Source: Pseudomonadota bacterium (GTDB lineage Bacteria > Pseudomonadota > Gammaproteobacteria > Xanthomonadales > Rhodanobacteraceae). Taken from it: a DNA stretch of 64,000 bases. Made by a program: the position numbers and the translations under genes. Where the stretch lies: positions 62,001 to 126,000 of the forward strand of contig JAKQJM010000057.1 of NCBI GenBank assembly GCA_029561145.1, given 5' to 3'. Numbering within the stretch: the first letter of the stretch is position 1; each line of letters opens with the position of its first letter. The notes under the pieces are model-generated. The model searched no databases, was not told where the DNA came from, and saw only the letters and a program-made list of their open reading frames with translations. Of the stretch, positions 19,416-30,040 are shown one piece after another.

Positions 19416-21892
19416 CAGAAGACGTCGTAGGCCTCGCGTTGTTCTTCTTCCTGCTGATCGGGGCGTGTCGCTAGCTGGGTCACGTCCTCGGTCTTGAAGA
19501 ACTCGGTGATCGAATCCGGATCCCCGGCAGGCGCAAGCAGCCCGCTGTTGCGATCGACGCGTGCAGTCGTGATGCCAGGCGGCATGTCGAACGATTGCTC
19601 GTCCATGTCGCGCAGTGCGGCGCGCATGAATCCGATCCAGATCGGCAGCGCCGACTTGGCGCCGAATTCGCGACTTCCCAACGAGCTGAAATCATCGAAA
19701 CCGACCCACGCGGTCGCGACCATCTTTGCATTGAAGCCCGAGAACCATGCATCGCGGTATTCGTTGGTCGTGCCCGTCTTGCCGGCCAGATCACCCCGCT
19801 TGAGCACCATGGCTCCCGAGCCCGTGCCGCGCCTGATCACATCGCGCATCAGCGAGGTGACGAGGAAGGCATTGCGTGCGTCGATGACGCGGGGTGCAAG
19901 CCGTGGCTCGCCATTGCCGCCAGCCGGGATGTCAGCCGCGGCGTGGGCGCTCGCGATCGGACTGAAGGCGGTACCCGGGGTCGTCGGATTGGACGTGCTC
20001 CTTTCGTGTTCTTCCTCGAGGATGCGTTGAGGACAGTCGCGACAGGCGCGCAACGGATCGGCGCGGTAAAGCGACTTTCCATCGCGATCGGTGATTTCGG
20101 CAATGAAGTAGGGATCGACAAGAAAGCCGCCGTTCGCGATCACCGCATAGCCACGCGCCATCGAAAGCGGTGACACGGCCGCCGTACCGAGCGCCATCGA
20201 CAGGTTCTCGGGCACCTGCTGCGCGGAGAAACCGAACCGGGTCACGTACTCGTGTGCGTAGTGAACGCCGATCGCATCGAGCAGGCGCACCGACACGAGG
20301 TTCTTCGACTGGACCAGTGCCTCACGCAGGCGGATCGGTCCGTCGAACTTGCCGTCGTCGTTGGACGGCGTCCACAAGCCGTTCGGCCTCGAAACATCGG
20401 GGAAGACCAGCGGGGCGTCATTGACCACCGAGGCCGGGGTGAAGCCGTGGTCGAACGCGGCAGAGTAGATGAAAGGTTTGAAGCTGGAGCCTGCAGAACG
20501 ACTCGACTGGGTAGCCCGGTTGTACTTGCTGCGCGCGAAATTGAAGCCGCCGATCATCGAACGGATCGCGCCATCATCAGGTTCAAGGCCGACCATGGCG
20601 CCTTGCACGGCCGGAATCTGCGCAAGCTGCCACGCACCTTCGTCATTGCGCACGACGCGGATGATGTCGCCGAGCTTGAGCACTTCGTCGACCCGCTTCG
20701 GTGCCGGGCCGCGTCGACTGTCGTCCACATACGGTCTGGCCCAGCTCACCGCGGCCAGATCCAGCGCGGCCGTCTGCCCGTCGAGCAACTGGACCATGGC
20801 TTCCTCGCTGCCGATCTGGCTGACGACACCGGGAATCAGGCCGCTGACCGTGCGGTAGCCGTCGATCAAACTGGCGAGATCTTCGGGCTTCGCATCGGCC
20901 GGCACTTCGGAATGGGCTTCGGCGCCGCGGTAGCCATGGCGCTGGTCATAGTCGATCAACGAGTCGCGAAGCGCCTGATTGGCAGCCTCCTGATCGCTGG
21001 AATCGATCGTCGTACGAATCACGTAACCGTCATTGAGGGCCTCGTTGCCGAGGCGTTCGATGGCTTCCTGGCGCACCAGCTCGGCGACATACGATGCTTC
21101 GATCTCGATCGGAGGCTCGTGGGCGAAGGACTGGTCGGGTTCCGCCATGGCGAGCTCGTAGGCCGCCTTGTCGATGTGGCCGAGATCGAGCATGCGCCCG
21201 AGTACATAGGCCCGGCGCAGCATGGCGCGCGGCAGGTTGTTGATCGGATTGCCGGTCGACGGGAATTTCGGCAGCGACGCCAGCATCGCGCACTCGGCCT
21301 GGGTCAGCTGGCCGAGCGTCTTGCCGTAGTAGAACTCGGCCGCCGCCGCGATCCCATAGGCGCGATTGCCGAAAAAGCTCTTGTTCAAGTAGAGCTCGAG
21401 TATCTCGTCCTTGCTCATCGCGTTCTCGATGCGAAAAGCCAGGAAGATCTCGGAGAGCTTGCGCGTATAGGTGACTTCGGGGCTCAGGAAAAACTGTCGC
21501 GCAACCTGCTGGGTGATCGTGCTGCCGCCCGCGACGTGCTTGCTGCCGGTAGTCGTGACCAGCCAGACCGCACGCGCGATCCCGCCGATATCGATGCCGG
21601 AGTGGCTGTAGAAATCCGCGTCCTCGGCGGAAAGCACCGCGTATTTCAGGCGGTCCGGTACATCCTTCATCGTGATCGGGATGCGCCGCGTCTCGCCAAA
21701 TGTCGCCATCAGCTTGCCATCAGCGGACAGTACCTTCAGCGGGACCTGCAGGCGCACATCCTTCAGCGTCGCCGCCGAAGGCAGTCGCGGAGAGATCAGC
21801 CAGTAGGCAATGCCGAGGGCGAGACAGCCGAGCAGGGCGCCGCCCAGACCAAGGTAGAGGGCGTAGCGGGCGAGGCGGAAAAAGATTTTCAT
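19415..21892 (-). CDS. mrcA: Penicillin-binding protein 1A
   Basis: Transglycosylase EDADFYSHSGIDIGGIARA, GGSTITQQVARQFFLS; transpeptidase SSFKPFIY and KTGTTNEYRDAWF. Confidence 0.95.
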   Translation of the reverse strand: MKIFFRLARYALYLGLGGALLGCLALGIAYWLISPRLPSAATLKDVRLQVPLKVLSADGKLMATFGETRRIPITMKDVPDRLKYAVLSAEDADFYSHSGIDIGGIARAVWLVTTTGSKHVAGGSTITQQVARQFFLSPEVTYTRKLSEIFLAFRIENAMSKDEILELYLNKSFFGNRAYGIAAAAEFYYGKTLGQLTQAECAMLASLPKFPSTGNPINNLPRAMLRRAYVLGRMLDLGHIDKAAYELAMAEPDQSFAHEPPIEIEASYVAELVRQEAIERLGNEALNDGYVIRTTIDSSDQEAANQALRDSLIDYDQRHGYRGAEAHSEVPADAKPEDLASLIDGYRTVSGLIPGVVSQIGSEEAMVQLLDGQTAALDLAAVSWARPYVDDSRRGPAPKRVDEVLKLGDIIRVVRNDEGAWQLAQIPAVQGAMVGLEPDDGAIRSMIGGFNFARSKYNRATQSSRSAGSSFKPFIYSAAFDHGFTPASVVNDAPLVFPDVSRPNGLWTPSNDDGKFDGPIRLREALVQSKNLVSVRLLDAIGVHYAHEYVTRFGFSAQQVPENLSMALGTAAVSPLSMARGYAVIANGGFLVDPYFIAEITDRDGKSLYRADPLRACRDCPQRILEEEHERSTSNPTTPGTAFSPIASAHAAADIPAGGNGEPRLAPRVIDARNAFLVTSLMRDVIRRGTGSGAMVLKRGDLAGKTGTTNEYRDAWFSGFNAKMVATAWVGFDDFSSLGSREFGAKSALPIWIGFMRAALRDMDEQSFDMPPGITTARVDRNSGLLAPAGDPDSITEFFKTEDVTQLATRPDQQEEEQREAYDVF

Positions 21893-22056
21893 GCAGCGGA
21901 CGCGACTTGTGATGGCATTCAAGGAAGGAGCGGTAAGCAATCGACAGAGTATAGGTCGAATGGGGTTTTCCGATCAGCGAAAGTGGCTGAACGGTGTCCG
22001 GATCGGGCTTTTTCGGGTTGTTTTCGCGACGGGATCGACTATTTGCACGCTCCCTG

Positions 22057-23193
<1,137 letters not shown>

Positions 23194-23194
<1 letters not shown>

Positions 23195-23937
23195 TGGCCA
23201 GAATCAACCTACTGCCCTGGCGGGCCGACAGGCGCAAGCAGCGCGAACGCGAGTTCTACATGATGCTCGCGGCGTCTGCGGTCGCCGCCATCCTCGTCTT
23301 CCTCGGCGCGTCCTACTGGATGGGACAGCGCATCGAAAACCAGGGTGATCGCAACACCTATCTCGAAAAGCAGATCAAGCTGCTCGACGAAAAGATCGAA
23401 ACCATCAAGAACCTGGAGCGTGTCCGCACCCAGCTGCTGGCGCGCAAGCAGATCATCGAGGATCTGCAGTCGAATCGATCGCAGATGGTTCATCTGTTCG
23501 ATCAGCTCGCCAAGACCATTCCCGAGGGCACGCGCCTCACTTCACTCAAGCAGGCCGGCGACAAGTTGACCCTTGAGGGCGTTGCGGAATCCAGTACACG
23601 TGTTGCCACATACATGAAATCCCTGGAGAACTCTCCTTATCTCGGCAAGACCGATCTGGCCAAGATCGAGAGCAAGGAAGGTGCGCCAGGCGCGGACAAG
23701 AAGATGCCCTATGTCTTCTCGCTTTCGGTGACCACGAAGAAGTCCGAGGACCCGGCAGGCTCCACGGACGCCGATGGCAAGCCGATTGCCGGGGCCGATG
23801 CCACGTCCGCCGTCGCAACCGATCCCAAGGATGCCGCAAAGCCGGCTGATCTGGGTGAGCAGCTCAATTCGGCGGCTGCGCAGCTCAACGCCAAATCGCC
23901 GCCTGGCAAACCTGCCGCAGAGGAGAAGAAGCCATGA
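23194..23937 (+). CDS. pilN: PilN
   Basis: MARINLLPWRADRRKQREREFYMML; overlaps pilM stop. Confidence 0.95.
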
Positions 23938-24653
23938 GTTTCTTCGATGATCTGCGCAATCTCGATCGCAACAATGTCGGCAACTGGCCAAAGTCGATCA
24001 AGGGTTTCTTCGCCTTCCTGATCGTGGCCGTCATCCTCTTCCTCGGCTGGTGGTTCCAGATCAGCGTGCAACAGGAGGAACTCGAGCGTGCCGAGAAGAA
24101 GGAAGTCGGATTGCGTGCCGATTTCGTCACCAAACAGGCCCAGGTGGTCAATCTCGAAGCTTACGAGAAGCAACTCAAGGACATGACCGACGAGTTGCAG
24201 CAGATGATCAACCAGCTTCCCGGCAAGACCGAGATGCCGAAGCTGATCCTCGAGATATCTCAAGCAGCGCTCGGTGCCGGCATCTCCAACGAGTTGTTCC
24301 AGCCCGGTCCCGAAGCGATGAAGGGTTTCTACGCGGAAAAGCCGATCCAGTTGCGCATGGTCGGCACCTATCACGAGTTCGGCACCTTCATCAGCAAGGT
24401 GGCTTCACTGCCACGTGTCGTGATCCTTACCATGCACGACGTGTCCTTGCGGCCGAGCGGAACGAAGGGTACGCCTGCAAAGAACAGCAAGATTCCAGCG
24501 GCGGGTGGCACCTTGACGCTCGAAGGTACGGTCAAGACCTATCGCTACATGGACAACGACGAGATCGATACCTACGAGGCGGCCAACGCCCCGAAGGGCA
24601 AGGGGGCCAAGAAGCCGGCCAAGGCCAAGCCCGCAGCCAAGGGAGGGGAGTGA
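23934..24653 (+). CDS. pilO: PilO
   Basis: NWPKSIKGFFAFLIVAVILFLGWWFQI... LPGKTEMPKLILEISQAALGAGISNELFQPGPE. Confidence 0.95.
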   Translation: MSFFDDLRNLDRNNVGNWPKSIKGFFAFLIVAVILFLGWWFQISVQQEELERAEKKEVGLRADFVTKQAQVVNLEAYEKQLKDMTDELQQMINQLPGKTEMPKLILEISQAALGAGISNELFQPGPEAMKGFYAEKPIQLRMVGTYHEFGTFISKVASLPRVVILTMHDVSLRPSGTKGTPAKNSKIPAAGGTLTLEGTVKTYRYMDNDEIDTYEAANAPKGKGAKKPAKAKPAAKGGE

Positions 24654-24654
24654 C

Positions 24655-25200
24655 ATGAGCATGTCGAATGCCGGCGTTCCCCGAATCCTCGTTGCAACAC
24701 TCGTACTGGTGGCGTTATCCGGATGCATGTCCGGAACGCGCGAGGTCGAGGCATGGGTGCAACAGGAAAAAGCAAAGAAAGGTGCTCCGCTGGAGCCTCC
24801 TCCGGTCATCAAGACCTTCGAGACGTTCGAGTACACGTTGCGCGCGCCGGATGACCGGGATCCGTTCGACTTGCCGAGCAGCGACGAGGAAGAAAAGCAG
24901 GCCGAGGCCGGGCCGAGGCCGGATCAGAACCGGACTCCCGAGCCGCTCGAGGCCTATCCGCTGGATGGTCTGAAGATGGTCGGCACGCTGGGGGCCGCCA
25001 CCGCTCCCGAAGGCCTGCTGAAGGATCCGGAAGGCGTGATTCGTCGGGTCCATCTGGGTAACTACGTGGGACAGAATTACGGACGCATCACCGCGATCAA
25101 CGAGGGCCAGATCGATCTGGTCGAGTTGGTTCCGAACCAAACAGGTGGCTGGGTAGAGCGCCAAACCTCGATTTCGTTGGCGGATGCCAACAAGAAATGA
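24655..25200 (+). CDS. pilP: PilP lipoprotein
   Basis: Lipobox LSGC; YPLDGLKMVGTLG; YVGQNYGRITAINEGQIDLVELVP. Confidence 0.94.
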   Translation: MSMSNAGVPRILVATLVLVALSGCMSGTREVEAWVQQEKAKKGAPLEPPPVIKTFETFEYTLRAPDDRDPFDLPSSDEEEKQAEAGPRPDQNRTPEPLEAYPLDGLKMVGTLGAATAPEGLLKDPEGVIRRVHLGNYVGQNYGRITAINEGQIDLVELVPNQTGGWVERQTSISLADANKK

Positions 25201-25223
25201 CCGACCCGTTGGGGGTAAGCAAA

Positions 25224-27506
25224 ATGACTACGACAGCTACTGACTTCCAGGGGCGCAACCCCGTAAAAAGGACAAGACTGGCCCGTTTTGCGGGTCTGTT
25301 CGCGTTGCTGGGGCTTACCTTCGCGGTGTCGGCGCAGGCCGAAAACGTGCTTGAGGATCTCACCTATACCGCGCAACCCGGCGGGCGTGTCGAGATCACG
25401 ATGCGATTCGCCGAACCGGTTGCGGTGCCCCAGGCATTCACCACGGAGACTCCGCCGAGGATTGCACTGGACCTGGCCGACACGCGCAATGCGCTCAGCC
25501 AGCGGCGTATCGAAGTCGGTGCCGGGGCAACGTCGGGAATCTCGACGGTCGAGGCTGCGGGTCGGACGCGCGTCGTCATCGACCTGTTTCGCCCGGCCTC
25601 TTACGAGACGCGCATCAACGGCAAGGAATTGATCGTCAGCATCGCCTCCAACATTGCCGGCGCAAGCGTTGCGGCCACGTCAGCGGCAAACAAGAACCCG
25701 ACCAAGACGATCGCCAGCCAGTCGGTCGAACTGACCAATGTCGATTTCCGCCGCGGCAAGACCGGAGAAGGGCGCATCGTCGTCAGTTTTTCGGGACCGG
25801 GCGCCGCCGCCGATCTGCGGCGCGAAGGCGACAAGGTCGTCCTCGATATCCTCAATGTAAAGCTGCCGCCCACCCAGGCGCAGCGTCTCGACGTCCTCGA
25901 TTTCGCCACGCCGGTGCAGTACATCGAGACCCGTTCGCGTGGAACAGGCGTTCGCATCGACGTGACGGCGCAGGGCCCGTTTGAGCAACTGGCCTACCAG
26001 ACCGGCAACGAATACGTCGTCGAGATTTCGCCCAAGCGTGAAGACGAGAAACTCAAGAAGAATGCGGAGCCGGTCTTTAACGGCAGCCGTGTCACGTTCA
26101 ACTTCCAGGACATCCCGACCCGTTCGGTGTTGCAGCTGATCGCCGATGTGTCGGATCTCAACATCGTCGTTGCCGACAGCGTGCAGGGCAATGTCACGCT
26201 GCGCCTGATCAATGTGCCCTGGGATCAGGCCCTGCATATCGTCCTGCAGGCCAAGGGTCTCGACCAGCGCAAGCAGGGCAATGTCATCTGGGTGGCTCCG
26301 CAGAAGGAGATCGCCGATCGCGAACAGGCCATTGCCGACGCGCGCCTGCAGATGGAAGACAAGGTCGAGCTGGTTTCGGATTTCATTCCGATCAGCTACG
26401 GCAATGCAAAGGATATTGCCGCGCTTCTGACCAAGGACATAAAAGGCAGTCAGGCAGGTGGTGGTGGTGGTGGGCAGAGCGCTGGTGCAAGCCAGCAACG
26501 TGGATTCCTGTCACAGCGCGGCACGGTCAGCTATGACGACCGCACCAACACGCTGCTGGTCAGCGACACGCCGCAGAAGGTCATCGAGATTCGCCAGTTG
26601 ATCGCCGTGCTCGATCGTCCGGTGCAGCAGGTGCTGATCGAGTCACGCATCGTCATCGCAACCGATACGTTTGCGCGCGAGCTTGGTGTCAAGTTCGGCA
26701 TCAGTGGCGGCTACGAGGATAACAACGGCAACGTCGTCTCGACCGCGGGAACTGCAATCGGCACCGACCGCATGAGCAACCTTGCCCTGAACAACCGTTT
26801 TGGCGGAAACCGCGGCTTGCCGGTCTTCAATCCGGGAACGATACCGACCTCGTCGGGCGGCGGTAGCGGCGGTGGCATTGCCGTGCCCAACCTGAATGAC
26901 CGGCTCAACGTCAACCTTCCGGCATCGACGCCGGCCGGCAGCTTTGGTCTTGCCATCCTCGGCGCCGACTATCTGCTCGACCTCGAACTCTCGGCCGCGC
27001 AGACCGAAGGTCGCGGCGAAGTGGTGTCGAGTCCGCGTGTCGTGACCGCGAACCAGAAGGAAGCGATCATCAAGCAGGGTCAGGAAGTCGCCTATGTGAC
27101 CTTCCAGAATTCCGGTGGTGGTGCGGGTGGCACGGCAACCGTCAACTTCAAGGAAGTCGTGCTCGAGCTCAAGGTCACCCCGACCATTACGGCCGACGAT
27201 CGCGTCGTGCTCAATCTCGGCGTCAAGAAGGATGCGGTCAACCGCTACATCGACAATCCGGGTGGTGGCCAGGTGCCGATCATCGACAAGCGCGAGATCA
27301 ACACGTCGGTGCTCGTTGACAACGGCCAGACCGTGGTCCTTGGCGGTGTCTACGAAGTCGAAAAGCGCGACGACCTGACCAAGGTCCCGTTCCTCGGCGA
27401 CGTGCCGATTCTTGGCAACCTGTTCAAGAAGACCGGGCGCACTGATACGAAGGCGGAGCTGCTGATCTTTGTCACGCCACGAATTCTTAGTGAAAGTCTG
27501 AAATAA
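25224..27506 (+). CDS. pilQ: Type IV pilus secretin PilQ
   Basis: AMIN-type repeats, secretin/NolW domains, VPFLGDVPILGNLFKKTGRTDTKAELLIFVTPRIL. Confidence 0.97.
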   Translation: MTTTATDFQGRNPVKRTRLARFAGLFALLGLTFAVSAQAENVLEDLTYTAQPGGRVEITMRFAEPVAVPQAFTTETPPRIALDLADTRNALSQRRIEVGAGATSGISTVEAAGRTRVVIDLFRPASYETRINGKELIVSIASNIAGASVAATSAANKNPTKTIASQSVELTNVDFRRGKTGEGRIVVSFSGPGAAADLRREGDKVVLDILNVKLPPTQAQRLDVLDFATPVQYIETRSRGTGVRIDVTAQGPFEQLAYQTGNEYVVEISPKREDEKLKKNAEPVFNGSRVTFNFQDIPTRSVLQLIADVSDLNIVVADSVQGNVTLRLINVPWDQALHIVLQAKGLDQRKQGNVIWVAPQKEIADREQAIADARLQMEDKVELVSDFIPISYGNAKDIAALLTKDIKGSQAGGGGGGQSAGASQQRGFLSQRGTVSYDDRTNTLLVSDTPQKVIEIRQLIAVLDRPVQQVLIESRIVIATDTFARELGVKFGISGGYEDNNGNVVSTAGTAIGTDRMSNLALNNRFGGNRGLPVFNPGTIPTSSGGGSGGGIAVPNLNDRLNVNLPASTPAGSFGLAILGADYLLDLELSAAQTEGRGEVVSSPRVVTANQKEAIIKQGQEVAYVTFQNSGGGAGGTATVNFKEVVLELKVTPTITADDRVVLNLGVKKDAVNRYIDNPGGGQVPIIDKREINTSVLVDNGQTVVLGGVYEVEKRDDLTKVPFLGDVPILGNLFKKTGRTDTKAELLIFVTPRILSESLK

Positions 27507-27589
27507 GCGTCCAGGGGCAGGTGACATCCCGAGGTGTTCACCGAAGTGACGTGTGACGAGAACCTATTGCGATCCTGGAGAAAACCAAG

Positions 27590-29887
27590 ATGAAATTCCC
27601 TACAAAGACGCTTGGACTGCTGTTTGCCAGCCTGGCATTGGCCAGTTGCGGCGGCGGCGGCGGTGACGGCGGTGCAGTCGGGCCGCCCCTGAACGGCACG
27701 ATCACGCTGACGACCACGCGCACGACGTTGCCACTGAATCCGAACAATGTGCTGCCGTATCCCGGCTCGCCGTACATGGCCGAGGTTGCATTCACGTACC
27801 GCAACAATGCCGGTGTGATCACGGCGCTGACCAACGATGCAACGTTCACGACCAGCTCGCCGAGCACGGTCAGTCTTTCCTCGCCGGATGACCCGACGAC
27901 GACGGACATCAACGAACTCGCGCAGCGTTTCGTTTCGTTCCACGATACGACCAACAACGGCTCGTATGTGTTCTTCGCGACCTCGTATGACGTCGCGGGG
28001 ACTTCGACCATCACCGCATCGGCGACGGATCCGTCGACCAACCAGACGGTTACCAAGACGCTCGTCTTCACGGTCGCGGGCACCACCCCGCTGCCGGCGG
28101 CCCTCGACATCAGCCCGAGCCCGGCCAGCGTGTACATTCCTGGATCCGGTGGCTCGACCAACTCGGTCATCAGGGTGCAGGTGCGCGACGGTGCCAATCA
28201 GCCCGTGCCGAATCCCGGTGCTGTCGACAATGTCCGTTTCGAGATCGTAGGAAGCACGGGCGGTGCAATCCTTTCGACGACATCGTCGACGGGTCCCGCG
28301 ACCGGCCCCAGCGTAAGCAGCCAGACAATCAACGGCATCGCAACGGCTTCGTTCCAGGCGGGCACCACGCAAGGCCCGATCCAGATCCGTGCGACGGTCG
28401 ATCGCAGCGACAACAACGTTTCCAATGGAATCGGCGATGCCATCTCGGCCACGACAACGGTTGTGGTTTCTGACGGCAAGCTGTTCAGCCTGACCCTGGC
28501 ATCTCCGATCATCAATGCGCTGCGCGTGAATCGCGTGTCGGATGGTGTCGTGCCGCCGGCCGACCTCGAACCGCCGGGCGACGATGGCATCCCGCCCGAT
28601 CCCGATGCCACCTACAGTCTGACTGTCAGTGCATTGGCCAAGGACAGGCAGGGCAATCCGGTCGTTCCGGGCACCGTCATCCGTTTTGGCGTTGTCGATG
28701 AACCGTTCAACGTCGCCGCCGATGAATTCTCGATGTCCGGCAGCGATGGCGACGCACAGGAAGGCGGCACCCTGTTCACTTCCGTGTCCGGTGAGTTCGT
28801 CACGGGCGGCGGCGGTGCGGGTCCTGGCGATGTACTGGTCGTATTCGGCAAGGAGGTCCAGGGTAACAGTGACCTCGAAAGCGCGCTGACCGTGCAGCGG
28901 ATCAACTCGCAGACCAGCCTCAATACATCGTCGAGCTTCAATCTGAACAACACGACCGGGAGTACCGTGAACTACGGACCGGTGCTGCCGTATGTGGTTG
29001 CGCGTGCCGAGCACGGCAACATCACGGCGACCGGCGTCACGAACGACATCGGCCGTGCGTCGGCGAATCTCAACTACACGATCTCGACGTTGGGTTATCT
29101 CAACGTGATCTGGGCGCAGGGTGAGAGCGTCGACACGGTCACTGGTGGCGCCAAGCGTGTGACGGATGCCGAGATCGGTTCGTATCCGGGCCTTGCGCCG
29201 GGGACGATCGTGGCATCGCCGTCGCCAATAATCGGCAATCGAAGCGAGCAGGTGCAAGTGTGTCTGTATGACGCGATGCTCGCTCCGCTCCAGCGCGCGC
29301 GTATAGGCTTCTCGTTCCAGTTGACGCAGGGCACCGGTTCCGTGGACGGAGTCAGCGGGAGTGGGATCCTTGGCACAAGCACGGGAGCCAACGGTTGCGC
29401 GATTGCCCATGTCGTGACGTCAGGGCTCACCGCGAGTACCGAGACCGAGGCGAGCGGCACGCTGACCTTTTCGCTCGGCGGGCTCACCACGAGCGTTAAC
29501 ATCATCGTGAATTTGGCTACGTTGCAGGTCGCTCCGAGTGCCATTACCGTTCCGGCCGCGGGCATCACGCGTACGATAACTATCACGGCCCGCGATACAG
29601 GCGGCAGCGCGATTCCTGGAGTCGCCATTACAGGCGCCTGCACGGCTTCGGGTGGCGCGGGGGCCACGATAGCACCGGCGACGTTCGGCGGTGTGACTGG
29701 ACCGGCGGGGTCGACGACACACACCGTTACAGCATCGAACTTCATCGTCCCGGGCACGCCGACGACGCCGCCCGTCTCGGGAAGCGGTGTATGCACATAC
29801 ACGACTCCGCAAGGGCTGAGCGCATCCGTGTCGTTCAACGGCGTCATCCAAACGGCCGATTGCGGTGGCTTCAGCCCCTGCCCCTAA
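27590..29887 (+). CDS. Ig-like (Big/invasin-type) domain lipoprotein downstream of pilQ
   Basis: Signal peptide and lipobox LALASCGGGGG; repeated beta-rich Ser/Thr/Gly segments of Big/invasin style (e.g. ATSYDVAGTSTITASATDPSTNQTV, LYDAMLAPLQRARIGFSFQL). Confidence 0.75.
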   Translation: MKFPTKTLGLLFASLALASCGGGGGDGGAVGPPLNGTITLTTTRTTLPLNPNNVLPYPGSPYMAEVAFTYRNNAGVITALTNDATFTTSSPSTVSLSSPDDPTTTDINELAQRFVSFHDTTNNGSYVFFATSYDVAGTSTITASATDPSTNQTVTKTLVFTVAGTTPLPAALDISPSPASVYIPGSGGSTNSVIRVQVRDGANQPVPNPGAVDNVRFEIVGSTGGAILSTTSSTGPATGPSVSSQTINGIATASFQAGTTQGPIQIRATVDRSDNNVSNGIGDAISATTTVVVSDGKLFSLTLASPIINALRVNRVSDGVVPPADLEPPGDDGIPPDPDATYSLTVSALAKDRQGNPVVPGTVIRFGVVDEPFNVAADEFSMSGSDGDAQEGGTLFTSVSGEFVTGGGGAGPGDVLVVFGKEVQGNSDLESALTVQRINSQTSLNTSSSFNLNNTTGSTVNYGPVLPYVVARAEHGNITATGVTNDIGRASANLNYTISTLGYLNVIWAQGESVDTVTGGAKRVTDAEIGSYPGLAPGTIVASPSPIIGNRSEQVQVCLYDAMLAPLQRARIGFSFQLTQGTGSVDGVSGSGILGTSTGANGCAIAHVVTSGLTASTETEASGTLTFSLGGLTTSVNIIVNLATLQVAPSAITVPAAGITRTITITARDTGGSAIPGVAITGACTASGGAGATIAPATFGGVTGPAGSTTHTVTASNFIVPGTPTTPPVSGSGVCTYTTPQGLSASVSFNGVIQTADCGGFSPCP

Positions 29888-29914
29888 GCACGAAAGGCTG
29901 ATGTCAGAAATTGG

Positions 29915-29944
29915 AAAAAGGGGCCGCGCAAGCGGCCCTTTTTC
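29915..29944. terminator. Intrinsic terminator after the Ig-like lipoprotein gene
   Basis: AAAAAGGGGCCGC-gcaa-GCGGCCCTTTTTT hairpin with U-tract (one bulged base). Confidence 0.75.
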
Positions 29945-30040
29945 ATTGCGGTGACGGAAATCGGAATCATCGGCGTCGTCTCGCAGTAACGCCCCCGACC
30001 GGCATCTGACACAATCCGCAGGAGTGTCAGAGGGCAAGCC

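Noticed and set aside
27350-29410. 686-aa minus-strand ORF
   Set aside because: Antisense to the Ig-like lipoprotein gene, Arg/Asp-rich shadow translation; the plus strand has a signal peptide and lipobox.
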